From an uncultured Negativibacillus sp. (GTDB lineage: Bacteria > Bacillota > Clostridia > Oscillospirales > Ruminococcaceae), in assembly GCF_944388365.1 (NCBI RefSeq), contig NZ_CALXIN010000002.1:1-64000 (forward strand): a stretch of DNA of 64,000 bases, given 5' to 3'. How positions within the stretch are numbered: the stretch's first letter is position 1; each line of letters starts with the position of its first letter. The notes beneath the pieces are model-generated. The model was not told the DNA's origin, did not search any database, and worked only from the letters and a program-made list of their open reading frames with translations. The translations under genes were made by a program, and so were the position numbers. This document shows positions 1-8,169 of the stretch, in pieces.

Positions 1-252
1 AAGCAGATCAGCGACGATATGCTCCAGCTGAGGCAAATGAAAAAACGTGCGGAACTGGATGCCCAGCAGGATATGGGACGTGAAAGCAAAGCCAAGGAAA
101 TCATGGAACTCATTTCCGCAGAAGATCTCAACCTTGCGGAGTATTCCGACACCCTGGTATATCGGGTGATCGAACGAGTAACCGTCCTCTCCAAAGAAGA
201 AATCCGCATTCGCTTTATCGGTGGGTTTGAAATTACCCAGCCCCTTCACTAA
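1..252 (+). CDS. Large serine recombinase, C-terminal fragment (5' end outside window)
   Basis: The frame is open from base 1, so this is the last 83 residues of a longer protein. The tail, with a segment reading RVIERVTVLSKEEIRIRF, matches the C-terminal end of large serine recombinases carried by Firmicutes conjugative and mobilisable elements (DUF4368-type tail). These enzymes cut and rejoin DNA at attachment sites to move the element. The catalytic resolvase domain is not in the window, so it cannot be said whether the gene is intact. A strong hairpin terminator follows directly. Its position beside an AT-rich block suggests that an element boundary lies nearby. Confidence 0.7.
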   Translation, partial: KQISDDMLQLRQMKKRAELDAQQDMGRESKAKEIMELISAEDLNLAEYSDTLVYRVIERVTVLSKEEIRIRFIGGFEITQPLH

Positions 253-253
253 G

Positions 254-316
254 AAGCAGGCACAGAGAGATGCTGGCAGCTTGGGCGCTGCCGGTGTCTC
301 TCTGTGCCTGCTTTTC
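254..316 (+). terminator. Terminator after the recombinase fragment
   Basis: A 17-base arm (AAGCAGGCACAGAGAGA) pairs with its complement at 297-313. The loop holds a smaller GGCAGC/GCTGCC hairpin, and a short T-run follows. Confidence 0.75.
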
Positions 317-384
317 TCGTTGAGAAATGGGGAATTTTGTGCTAAAATAAAAAAGCATATTGGATAGGCATAAGCTGAAAATGA

Positions 385-1440
385 ATGCGAGATGAGAATA
401 TGTCATACACTGTAAAATCATCTGAAAAATTAAGAAAATCTGGTTCAGAAGCAGAAACCAAGGCGTTGCTCTATCTGATGAACTTTAGACCAGATAGTGA
501 TGACATATACTACTTTGTCGTAGATTTCTTTAATGATTTAACTGGGATGGACAGCATGGCATCCAGATTATGGGACGTCCAATCGAAAGGTGCACATCAT
601 GTTAGTCCCAAAACTATTGGAAAAGAGCTTGTAACATTATTTAAGAATTATATGAGTCCACTAACCTTTGAGGCGTATATTCTATTCATTGGTAGTGTGA
701 CAGGAACTCTTCGCAAAAATCCCTCTCTTACAACCTTTGGACTTGAAAACGTCAAAGACGCAGCAATAAAGCAGATTAAGTTAGGCTTATATGAAGAGGG
801 CTCTACAAAAGAATATATTGATAGCACAAGCTTAACCGATGAGAATATTAATGACTTCTTAAGCAAAGTTTTTTTCGTCATTGATGATGATAAAAAACCA
901 AGTGAATATGTGAAAGCAATTATAAGGCAGCATCCCAATATTATTCCAGAAGAAAAAATACTTAATGCAATCTTCAACGAGATAAGGGATAAGCAGGCAA
1001 GCAAAAAAAATATTTCTTCAGTCGAGGGTGTTGTGATTGAAACAACAGACGAAGCATTAAACTATTGCAGGCACTTAACTAATAATGAAATTCGTTTAAT
1101 GACTTTACAGCGTATTATTAATAGAGATCCGCTGAGCCAAGGAATACCGGCATCCTTTGTAAGCATCTATACCGCTTGGCCTCCAGAAAGGCAGAAGGAA
1201 ATGCTTGAGGATTGCCAAGGTGCCTTATGTCGAGCATTATTCAATAAAAATGCGGCAGATGGTTTTTGGTATCTATTTGAGAATACGTATCAAATGATTG
1301 TCGAGCATCCAGGCGACTCTGTACAGTCTCTATTTACGAAAATTCAGGCAATCCCCAATTGTATTGCCAGGTGTCCTGACTTTGATGTTCTATCGCTTAA
1401 GTACTTTATCTCTGTAGTCAAGGATGGTGTTCAACAATGA
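385..1440 (+). CDS. Predicted dsDNA nuclease-domain protein (Cap4/DUF4297-like), candidate defence effector
   Basis: 351 residues from 385. An ATG at 400 would give 346 residues, and neither start has a strong ribosome-binding site. The N-terminal ~110 residues have the layout of a PD-(D/E)xK nuclease of the Cap4/DUF4297 kind: an acidic helix with E22/E24, then D39-D40, then the strand WDVQSKG with D64, Q66 and K68. QxK is the usual lysine motif of this group. The rest is helical and unassigned. The stop overlaps the start of the next gene (ATGA), which is typical of tight translational coupling. Nuclease plus SMC-like ATPase is the pattern of Lamassu-Cap4 and related anti-phage systems. The nuclease call is inference from motif spacing, and the C-terminal two thirds is unrecognised. 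Confidence 0.55.
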   Translation: MRDENMSYTVKSSEKLRKSGSEAETKALLYLMNFRPDSDDIYYFVVDFFNDLTGMDSMASRLWDVQSKGAHHVSPKTIGKELVTLFKNYMSPLTFEAYILFIGSVTGTLRKNPSLTTFGLENVKDAAIKQIKLGLYEEGSTKEYIDSTSLTDENINDFLSKVFFVIDDDKKPSEYVKAIIRQHPNIIPEEKILNAIFNEIRDKQASKKNISSVEGVVIETTDEALNYCRHLTNNEIRLMTLQRIINRDPLSQGIPASFVSIYTAWPPERQKEMLEDCQGALCRALFNKNAADGFWYLFENTYQMIVEHPGDSVQSLFTKIQAIPNCIARCPDFDVLSLKYFISVVKDGVQQ

Positions 1441-3050
1441 TGATACGAAAAGTAGCTGTAGGTAATTCTGATGAAGCATTTATTGAGGAAAACTTTGCAA
1501 ATGGTGTGAACATCATTTCAAGTGATGATAATAATAAGGGAAAGACAATCGTAATCCAATCAATGATGTATGCTTTAGGAAATGAACCAACATTCCCTAC
1601 ATCATTTGAATTCCAGAAGTATTACTACTATATTGAGTTTGAAGAAGCTGGAATAACATTTAAACTTTGTCGATCCGGCGATGGATTTGTATTAAAACGT
1701 GAATCTACTGTACTTATTTTCGATAATGTCTCTGAACTTAAAAGATATTGGAACAGGAATATATTTCCACTTCCATCAATAGTAAAAAATCAACTTTTAA
1801 GGATAGTAGATCCAGTACTATATGTCCAACTTTTCTTTGTTGGACAAGATAAGAAGGATACGTCTAACATCGCTAATCGCGGCTTCTATAATAAACAGGA
1901 TTTTATTGAAATGCTTTACGCATTTGCTGGTCTAACTGGAGAGCAGCTTCCGCAAGAAAAGATTGACGAGATAAAAAGTCACATATCTGCTCTTTCTGAT
2001 GAGAAAAAACTATTACTACAACAACATAAAATACTTAAATCAAAAAAAGCACCTGTCTCATATCTTAGTGCAGAGAGTGACCGTCTCGCATTTGGCAAAA
2101 AAATAGCGAGTCTTGAAAAAGTTCAAAGTAAAATTGCGGAATTACGAAAGGCCCGAAACAATGCATCTACTCGTAAGAGTAAATGGGAGCATACAATTAA
2201 CGAACTTCGTTCTTTAAATCGCACAATATCGTGTGGAGAATTAAGGTGCATGGATTGCAACTCTACAAATATTTCATTTAGCACCGGAGAGCCGACTCAA
2301 ACATCCTACTCGTTTGATGTTTCTACAGTTGAAATGCGAAATGAAATCATTAATTCTATTTCAGAAAAAATTTCTGCCTATAGCGAAGAAATTGAACGAC
2401 TCTCTGCAGAAATAGTTATCGAGCAAGAACGTTTACAATCTCTGATGGATGATGAAAGTGTGTCTCTTGAATCCATTGTTGCTTACAAGAAAGATATTTT
2501 TTCGGCTTCAGAGGCAGAGGCCAGAATCAAAGAGATAGACACTGAGGTTGCTACATTAAAAAGTCAATTATTAGCCAGTGAAAATGCATCGCTTGAGACA
2601 CAAGAACAAAGAACAGCTTTATTATCAGCTATTATAAGCAAAATGAATGAACTTTACCATCAGATTGATCCGGATGGAAATATTACATATTCAAGTTTAT
2701 TTACTCAGCGAAATGAAGTGTATTCTGGAAGTGAGGCTACTATTTTCCATGTGGTGAAATTATTCGCCTTACAATTTGTCTTGCGACACAGCTTTCCAAT
2801 AGTAATCGATTCCTTCAGAGCAGAAGATCTATCTACCGGAAAAGAAAATACGGTACTTGAAATCTCAAAATCTATTGGTAATCAGGTAATTTTGACAACA
2901 ACATTAAAGCATGAAGAGATTGGCAAATATGATGACCTACCCGATGTAAATCATATAAATTATCAATCTCATACTCCAAGCAAAATCCTTGATGGTGCTT
3001 TTGTAAAATCCTTTATTGCTTTGTTAAAAGACCTTTCGATTGAGATTTAA
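1437..3050 (+). CDS. SMC/Rad50-like ABC ATPase with CxxC zinc-hook motif
   Basis: 537 residues; the start is ATG 1437 or ATG 1440. A P-loop-like segment (NNKGKT) lies near residues 34-40. Coiled-coil-like stretches run from about 175-260 and 305-400, on either side of a cysteine cluster C266, C271, C274 whose CMDC is a Rad50-type zinc-hook motif. An ABC signature-like segment (SGSEAT) is near 430 and a Walker B-like strand (PIVID) near 454-458. The residue after the Walker B Asp is Ser, not the usual catalytic Glu, so hydrolysis may be weak or use another residue. At 537 residues it is short for SbcC or SMC. Paired with the upstream nuclease it fits the ATPase of a Lamassu-like or ABC-three-component-like defence pair; the exact family is unresolved. 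Confidence 0.65.
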   Translation: MMIRKVAVGNSDEAFIEENFANGVNIISSDDNNKGKTIVIQSMMYALGNEPTFPTSFEFQKYYYYIEFEEAGITFKLCRSGDGFVLKRESTVLIFDNVSELKRYWNRNIFPLPSIVKNQLLRIVDPVLYVQLFFVGQDKKDTSNIANRGFYNKQDFIEMLYAFAGLTGEQLPQEKIDEIKSHISALSDEKKLLLQQHKILKSKKAPVSYLSAESDRLAFGKKIASLEKVQSKIAELRKARNNASTRKSKWEHTINELRSLNRTISCGELRCMDCNSTNISFSTGEPTQTSYSFDVSTVEMRNEIINSISEKISAYSEEIERLSAEIVIEQERLQSLMDDESVSLESIVAYKKDIFSASEAEARIKEIDTEVATLKSQLLASENASLETQEQRTALLSAIISKMNELYHQIDPDGNITYSSLFTQRNEVYSGSEATIFHVVKLFALQFVLRHSFPIVIDSFRAEDLSTGKENTVLEISKSIGNQVILTTTLKHEEIGKYDDLPDVNHINYQSHTPSKILDGAFVKSFIALLKDLSIEI

Positions 3051-3089
3051 TTTAGAGCGCCCATATTTATGCTTTCTTTTTATCATGGT

Positions 3090-3185
3090 ATCTTTTTTAT
3101 CAACGCTTCCCATTCATTATCACGGAAAGTGATATAAAACAAAGGCTCTGCTCAGAATTTTCTGGGTGGGGCTTTTGTTCATTGT
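3090..3185 (+). repeat. Dispersed repeat copy A with hairpin
   Basis: The stretch around TTCATTATCA, GAAAGTG and ACAAA, followed by an imperfect GC-rich hairpin and a T-rich tail, resembles 23550-23625. It may act as a terminator for the ATPase gene upstream. Confidence 0.35.
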
Positions 3186-3289
3186 GAAAGTATATGGTAT
3201 ATAAAATAACTGTTTATGAGGAGGAGTATCTAATGAAAAACATGATAAGAAGAAAAAGAGCAGAATAAAGAGGCAAAGGAGGAAATGTT

Positions 3290-3957
3290 ATGCAAATAAA
3301 GTTGAAAAATAAGGGTTTTCTTTGTTTTGTTGTGTTTTTGGTTCAGGTTTGGTTTTTCTGTTTCTGATATTTTTGATGTACCAAATGGGGTTTCGGATTA
3401 CCTATGTACCTGATTTGGAAAACAGCTGGAATGCTATTTCGGGAACTGCTTCATGGGTGAGCGTAATCGTATCTGTTCTGGGTGTAATCGCTTCCTTTTT
3501 AGCTGTTTGGTATGCAATACAAATATCAGATAAACAAAATAAGATTGCTCTATTTGAAAAAAGATATAGAGTGTATAGAACATTGATTTCATGTGATTTT
3601 TTTTCAGCTTGTGTTTTTGTATCAAAAGAACCAGAAGGTATCAAAGAGTTTTTTTATACATCTTTTTATGATGCTTCAGAAGAACCAAAGACCTACCAGT
3701 ATAAGCTTTTTGCATTTAAATATGTACAAGTTACCGAAACTCTGGCTGAAAGCAAATTTTTATTTTCAGAAGATATTTGGAAAGGTGTATGTAAAATAAT
3801 AGAAAGCATACAAAAGTTAGTTCCAACAGGTGAAAAAGGAATGTCTAAAGAAGAATTTGACAAAGCAAAACAGGACTATTTGGATGCTGTGAAGTCATGT
3901 GAGCTTAAGTTAATCTTAAAGAAAATGGAACAAGAACTTAATCTGACAGAATATTAA
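3290..3957 (+). CDS. Small two-helix membrane protein, N-terminus probably frameshifted
   Basis: The long open frame runs 3322-3957 (up to 211 codons) but would need a TTG at 3322 without a ribosome-binding site. A strong AAAGGAGG site precedes ATG 3290, which lies in another frame, encodes a basic-hydrophobic start (MQIKLKNKGF) and stops at about 3367. One extra T in the T5 run near 3336-3340 would join the two frames into one protein with an N-terminal membrane helix. A second membrane segment (WVSVIVSVLGVIASFLAVWYAI) follows, then a charged cytoplasmic tail. ATG 3376 is an alternative internal start. The family is not recognised. It lies just downstream of the putative defence pair but is separated from it by about 240 bases and a hairpin. 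Confidence 0.5.
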
Positions 3958-3968
3958 TACAAAAGAAA

Positions 3969-3996
3969 AAGAGAGATGCTTGCATCTCTCTTTTTT
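3969..3996 (+). terminator. Rho-independent terminator
   Basis: AGAGAGATGC and GCATCTCTCT flank a 2-base loop, followed by T6. It ends the small membrane-protein gene. Confidence 0.85.
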
Positions 3997-4149
3997 GCGT
4001 TTCTTTGTATCAAAATCCAAGGAACAAAATATTACCCCTACTAAATCAGTATTTTCCAATGTGTTCTCAACTGTCCCGATTTTGCTTCATTTGCCCTGAA
4101 AAATAACGAACAAATCAATAATAACTTTAGAAGGAAGTCAGATTATCCG

Positions 4150-4423
4150 ATGCTAGCCACAAAGATATTGATCTTGGTGAGTACGAAGACGAAATACTGG
4201 AGATAGTAGACAGTAAACTGATCATCAATGATGAATGGCACTGCATGATAACAATGATCTATTTCCACAATATAACAAGAAAAATATTTCTTGTTACCAA
4301 AGTGACGGGATAGATGGGGAAAAGCCTCTTTATTAGAAAGAGAGAAAATAGTGCGGTAGATAGAGAAAAGCTGAAAAGAAATGAATGTAATAGAAGATGT
4401 ATGGATAAACCAGCGTAAATAAA
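4150..4423 (+). pseudogene. Possible degraded coding remnant
   Basis: On the plus strand a frame without start or ribosome-binding site runs from about 4150 to a TAG near 4310 (for example VDSKLIINDEWHCMI). A second short frame follows to about 4420. The amino-acid pattern looks protein-like but no family was recognised. The rest of 3997-4423 shows nothing else. Confidence 0.2.
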
Positions 4424-5347
4424 TCAAGTTTTAGGAGATTCATTGGCTGAAATATCTTTCATACAATGAATCAGCTGCTGAACAAACCGATGTTCCCGCT
4501 CGTTCATTTGATAGGAGTTCTCTTGCAGAAGAAAAACCTTCAGTTTTTCTTTCAGTCCGACCAGTGGAAGAAATACACAGCCGTTTTGTGCGGAATAGTC
4601 TGGATGACTTTTAATAATGACCGAAAAATATCCGCTTTCACGCACGGCATCAAACAATCCACCACGGTCAAAAACATATAAAACCCGGTGATCATTTTCT
4701 AATCCTAAGATTTGCAGCCAGTCCGAAAAATCAAAATTTTGATAATTGACAAGATTATATCGCGGAAGGTCAACCACATCAATGGATTTTTTTCTGGAAA
4801 TGGGATGGGTTTGAGGAACCATGACCTGCAAAGGAATATCAGATGCAATGCACTGCATGTTTAGATTGTATTTTTTGGCGATCTTCTGATATTTGCTTTC
4901 GTTACATTCAAAACAGTAAAACAAACAAATGCGGTAATGTCTTTCAATAATATCCTGAATGGTCTGTATTAAACCGGTTTCTTTAAAATTATCTTCGATA
5001 TCCTCTTGAGAAATTTCTTTTTTGAAACGCAAAAATTCATGCATAAATACTGAGTAATACGTGCAAGAAAGGGAAATGTTTTTGTGCTCTGTAAACATGC
5101 GTGGAATCTGGTGGATCTTTTGCATTTCAGACACAATAATTTTGGCAGAAGATAAAAAGATGCGGCCAGCATTTGTCAGCTGAATTCCAGAATTTTTTCT
5201 GACAAAGAGGGTATAGCCTAATTCTGATTCCAGATTTTTTAATGCGTTGCTCAAATTAGGCTGAGAAAGATATAGATTTTTGGCAGCTTTGTTGATAGAG
5301 CCACATCTCTCGATTTCTACGACATATTCCATCATTTTTATGTCCAT
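4424..5347 (-). CDS. LysR-family transcriptional regulator
   Basis: 307 residues from the ATG at 5347; an upstream ATG at 5374 would add nine poorly conserved residues. The N-terminal winged helix-turn-helix is typical of LysR proteins: GSINKAAKNLYLSQPNLSNAL then LESELGYTLFVRKN, residues about 10-55. A linker helix and a two-lobe effector domain follow. The gene is divergent from the ureohydrolase gene at 5632, the usual geometry when a LysR protein controls its neighbour. The ligand is probably a compound handled by the downstream enzyme and transporter; this is inference. The intervening region holds a 12-base perfect inverted repeat that could be its binding site or part of the leader. Confidence 0.85.
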   Translation of the reverse strand: MDIKMMEYVVEIERCGSINKAAKNLYLSQPNLSNALKNLESELGYTLFVRKNSGIQLTNAGRIFLSSAKIIVSEMQKIHQIPRMFTEHKNISLSCTYYSVFMHEFLRFKKEISQEDIEDNFKETGLIQTIQDIIERHYRICLFYCFECNESKYQKIAKKYNLNMQCIASDIPLQVMVPQTHPISRKKSIDVVDLPRYNLVNYQNFDFSDWLQILGLENDHRVLYVFDRGGLFDAVRESGYFSVIIKSHPDYSAQNGCVFLPLVGLKEKLKVFLLQENSYQMNEREHRFVQQLIHCMKDISANESPKT

Positions 5348-5544
5348 TCTGTCGAAACATTCCTTTCTGTACATTTTTATCTAGAAAAGATCGATATTAT
5401 AAAAATAATTCACAATAGTAACAAAAAATATCTTCCTTTTTACTTGTTTTTGATTATATCATTTCTCATATAACGAATCAAGATTTACTATAACAACAAT
5501 ATGACAAATCATGATAGAATCTAGTTGTCAAAAGAAATAAAAAA

Positions 5545-5591
5545 ACAATCAATATAAAGCGTATTTTATATATAAGACATATATTGATTGT
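5545..5591 (+). promoter_or_regulatory. Inverted repeat upstream of the ureohydrolase gene
   Basis: ACAATCAATATA at 5545-5556 is perfectly complementary to TATATTGATTGT at 5580-5591, with 23 AT-rich bases between. It ends about 28 bases before the ribosome-binding site. It could be an operator for the divergent LysR protein or an RNA hairpin in the 5' leader. Confidence 0.45.
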
Positions 5592-5631
5592 CTTTAAAAA
5601 CAAAAGATGAGTAAGAAAAAGGAGAATGAAT

Positions 5632-6585
5632 ATGTCTGAAGTTAAACAACCTGCAAGCGCACTGTCCTCCCCAAGATTCTGCAATATGGGAACATTTATG
5701 AGAATGAGCAAAGTTGATTCGGCTGAAGGATTAGATTTCGTTATTGCCGGTGCTCCATTCGATACAGCAAGCTCTTTCCGCTCTGGTTCTCGTTTTGGCC
5801 CAAATGCAATCAGAAATATTTCCGCAATGATGAAACCAAACAATGTTCTTCTTCAGGTAAACATCATGGAAAGCCTCAAAGGCGGCGATATTGGTGACTT
5901 CAATGTAACCCCAGGCTACATTCATCCATCCTATGCAGCAATCGAAGAAGGCGTAAGTCAGATTTTGGAAAAGAATGCAGTTCCGATCGTTCTGGGCGGC
6001 GACCATTCGATTACTCTGGCAGAGCTTCGTGCAGTTGCTAAAAAATATGGTCCTGTAGCTCTGGTACATTTCGATTCTCACTCTGACCTGTGTGATACCG
6101 TATTCGGTGAAAAATATAACCATGGTACACCATTCCGTCGTGCAATCGAAGAAAATCTGATCGATCCATCCCACTCCATCCAGATTGGTATGAGAGGATC
6201 CCTGTACGATCCAAACGAGCACAAGATGGCTGCTGAACTTGGTATGAAGCTTATCCCAGCTCACAAAGTACGCGAAATGGGAACAGACGCGCTGATCCAG
6301 GCAGTTCTGGAAAGAGTTGGGGACAAACCTTGCTTCCTGACCTTCGATATCGACTTTGTAGATCCTGCATACGCCCCAGGTACCGGTACACCAGAGGTTG
6401 GCGGTTTCACCTCCTTTGAAACACTGGATATGGTAAGAAGAATCAAAGACCTCAACTATGTTGGTTTTGATATTGTTGAAGTGCTTCCAGCTTACGATAG
6501 TGGCGAAATCACTGCATACATGGCAGCGAACATTGTATTTGAATATCTTTCTATTCTCGCTTTGAAAAAGAAGAATAACAAGTAA
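5632..6585 (+). CDS. Agmatinase/arginase-family ureohydrolase
   Basis: 317 residues. ATG 5632 is preferred over ATG 5626 because AAGGAG at 5619-5624 is correctly spaced only for the former. Members hydrolyse guanidino compounds to urea and an amine using two Mn or Ni ions. All six metal ligands are present: H125 (GGDHS), D148, H150 and D152 (FDSHSD), and D239 and D241 (DIDFVDP). The length is normal for the SpeB branch. Substrate cannot be read from sequence: agmatine is the default, but guanidinobutyrate, guanidinopropionate and guanidine are all possible in this family. It is followed after 59 bases and a hairpin by a YjiH-type membrane protein, and a divergent LysR gene lies upstream. Confidence 0.85.
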   Translation: MSEVKQPASALSSPRFCNMGTFMRMSKVDSAEGLDFVIAGAPFDTASSFRSGSRFGPNAIRNISAMMKPNNVLLQVNIMESLKGGDIGDFNVTPGYIHPSYAAIEEGVSQILEKNAVPIVLGGDHSITLAELRAVAKKYGPVALVHFDSHSDLCDTVFGEKYNHGTPFRRAIEENLIDPSHSIQIGMRGSLYDPNEHKMAAELGMKLIPAHKVREMGTDALIQAVLERVGDKPCFLTFDIDFVDPAYAPGTGTPEVGGFTSFETLDMVRRIKDLNYVGFDIVEVLPAYDSGEITAYMAANIVFEYLSILALKKKNNK

Positions 6586-6593
6586 AAATTTCG

Positions 6594-6625
6594 GGACCGG
6601 TTGGTGTTCGACCGGTCCTATTTAT
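6594..6625 (+). terminator. Intergenic hairpin (attenuator or terminator)
   Basis: GGACCGGT and ACCGGTCC with a 9-base loop, followed by a T-rich tail. Placed between the ureohydrolase and the membrane protein, it probably lowers downstream expression. Confidence 0.6.
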
Positions 6626-6644
6626 TACATAAGGAGGGTGGATT

Positions 6645-8093
6645 ATGTCAGATAATAAAGTAAATATCAGTGGGGAACAGATTAATTATAATGACAACAA
6701 TGTGTTGGACGCATTGAAGTTAAATCCACAGCAGGAAAAGGCCGGAACAATCAAAAGTATTATCTTTACGATCATTGCAATTATCGTCTTCTTTGTTCCA
6801 GTCACCATCAACGGAAACACAGATATTGTTTTTGGAACAATTTATAAAACGATCAAAAGCGTACTGGGTCTTGTTGGTATCTGGATGATCTGCAGCATCA
6901 TTATTGTAAATGGACCTTTGAGCATTTACAGCAAGTTTATCTGTAAAAACAAAGAGTCAAAACTCTACAAATATTATGAAGATGATTCCATCGTCCATGC
7001 AATTTTCTATCTGCTTGGTTCTGCATTTGCGGTTGTTTATGTTTTAGATCAAACCTTTGCAGCATTCAGTGGTCCGGAATGGCTGGTTGGTGCTCATACC
7101 GGTGGAACTGTTTTCCCGGTTGCGATTGACGTTGCATGGATCATTCCTGTTAGCGCCTTCTTTATGCCTTTCCTTTTAAACTACGGCATTGTAGATCTGA
7201 TTGGAAGTCTGATGGAACCATTGATGCGCCCTGTATTCAAGGTTCCAGGACGCAGTGCGGTCAATGCAATAGCTTCCTTTGTCAGCTCTTCCTCTGTTGG
7301 TGTATTGATTACAAGCAAACTGTATCGAAGCGGTGTGTATACCAAAAAAGAAGCCTGCATTATTGTAACCGGTTTCAGCGCTGTCAGTGTTGGATTTGCG
7401 TACATGGCGATTGAAACAGCCGGATTGGCAGAACATTTTCTGCTGGTTTATTTCCTTGCATTGCTCATTACTCTGATTGTAAGCATCTTTATGGCGAGAA
7501 TCCCGCCTCTGTCTACCAAAGAGTCTGTTTTTATTGACGGAAGAAAACAGACGAAAGAAGATATTCAGAGAGAACGTCATTCTGATGAAGGTGCTCTGAA
7601 AAAGGGTGTTGAGAGAGCGGTCAAAAAAGCATACACTGCTCCAAAGCTGTCCACAGAGATTAAAAACAGCCTGAAAGACGGATATTTTGTCCTTCCAAAG
7701 GTTATTTCCCTGCTTGCAGCTGTCGGTACTGTTGCCATGATCGTAGCAAACTATACACCTGTCTTTAACTGGATTGGTAAAGTGTTTGAACCACTCCTGG
7801 TGCTGCTGCAGGTTCCAAATGCGGCAGAGATCGCACCATCTTTCCCAGTTGGCATTGCAGAGATGTTCCTGCCTGTTATGATGATTGCGGACAAGGTGGA
7901 GATGCTGGCAGCTGGTGCACGCTACATGGTTGTTACTGTTGCTATGGTACAGATCATCTTTTTCTCGGAAACAATCATCGTTATGCTTTCTACCAAAATG
8001 CCGATTTCTTTGAAAGAGCTGATTATCTGCTTTGTAGAAAGAACCTTGATTGCGATTCCGGTAACAGCGGTATTTATGCATATTTTGTTCTAA
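6645..8093 (+). CDS. YjiH-family membrane protein with nucleoside-recognition (Gate) domains
   Basis: 482 residues with about ten hydrophobic segments. An internal charged loop near residues 280-330 separates two Gate-like halves. The pattern (SFVSSSSVGVLITSKLYR, later PVGIAEMFLPVMM) matches the YjiH branch of Gate-domain proteins. YjiH proteins are presumed transporters, but their substrates are not established. A good AGGAGG site precedes the ATG. Linkage to the ureohydrolase suggests uptake or exchange of a guanidino compound or its product; this is inference. A U-tailed hairpin at 8130 ends the unit. Confidence 0.75.
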   Translation: MSDNKVNISGEQINYNDNNVLDALKLNPQQEKAGTIKSIIFTIIAIIVFFVPVTINGNTDIVFGTIYKTIKSVLGLVGIWMICSIIIVNGPLSIYSKFICKNKESKLYKYYEDDSIVHAIFYLLGSAFAVVYVLDQTFAAFSGPEWLVGAHTGGTVFPVAIDVAWIIPVSAFFMPFLLNYGIVDLIGSLMEPLMRPVFKVPGRSAVNAIASFVSSSSVGVLITSKLYRSGVYTKKEACIIVTGFSAVSVGFAYMAIETAGLAEHFLLVYFLALLITLIVSIFMARIPPLSTKESVFIDGRKQTKEDIQRERHSDEGALKKGVERAVKKAYTAPKLSTEIKNSLKDGYFVLPKVISLLAAVGTVAMIVANYTPVFNWIGKVFEPLLVLLQVPNAAEIAPSFPVGIAEMFLPVMMIADKVEMLAAGARYMVVTVAMVQIIFFSETIIVMLSTKMPISLKELIICFVERTLIAIPVTAVFMHILF

Positions 8094-8129
8094 TCGATAT
8101 TTTGATAAAATTCCATACTTTTTCCTTAA

Positions 8130-8163
8130 AAACAAGACCTTCTAGAAAGAAGGTCTTGTTTTT
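8130..8163 (+). terminator. Rho-independent terminator of the ureohydrolase operon
   Basis: AAACAAGACCTTCT pairs with AGAAGGTCTTGTTT across an AGAA loop, ending in a T-run. Confidence 0.9.
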
Positions 8164-8169
8164 ATTGTT

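Noticed and set aside
1437-3050. SbcC or RecN housekeeping gene
   Set aside because: Too short for SbcC, no sbcD neighbour, cysteine hook unlike RecN, and coupled to a nuclease-like gene.
4143-4427. 94-codon minus-strand open frame next to the LysR gene
   Set aside because: No ribosome-binding site and hydrophobic antisense-like composition; the plus strand looks more coding-like but is broken.
5545-5631. Possible guanidine riboswitch before the ureohydrolase
   Set aside because: The leader is short and has only one AT-rich inverted repeat; no conserved guanidine-I, -II or -III core was seen.
5632-6585. Formimidoylglutamase (hutG) or arginase assignment
   Set aside because: No histidine-degradation genes nearby and no arginase-specific context; only the family can be supported.
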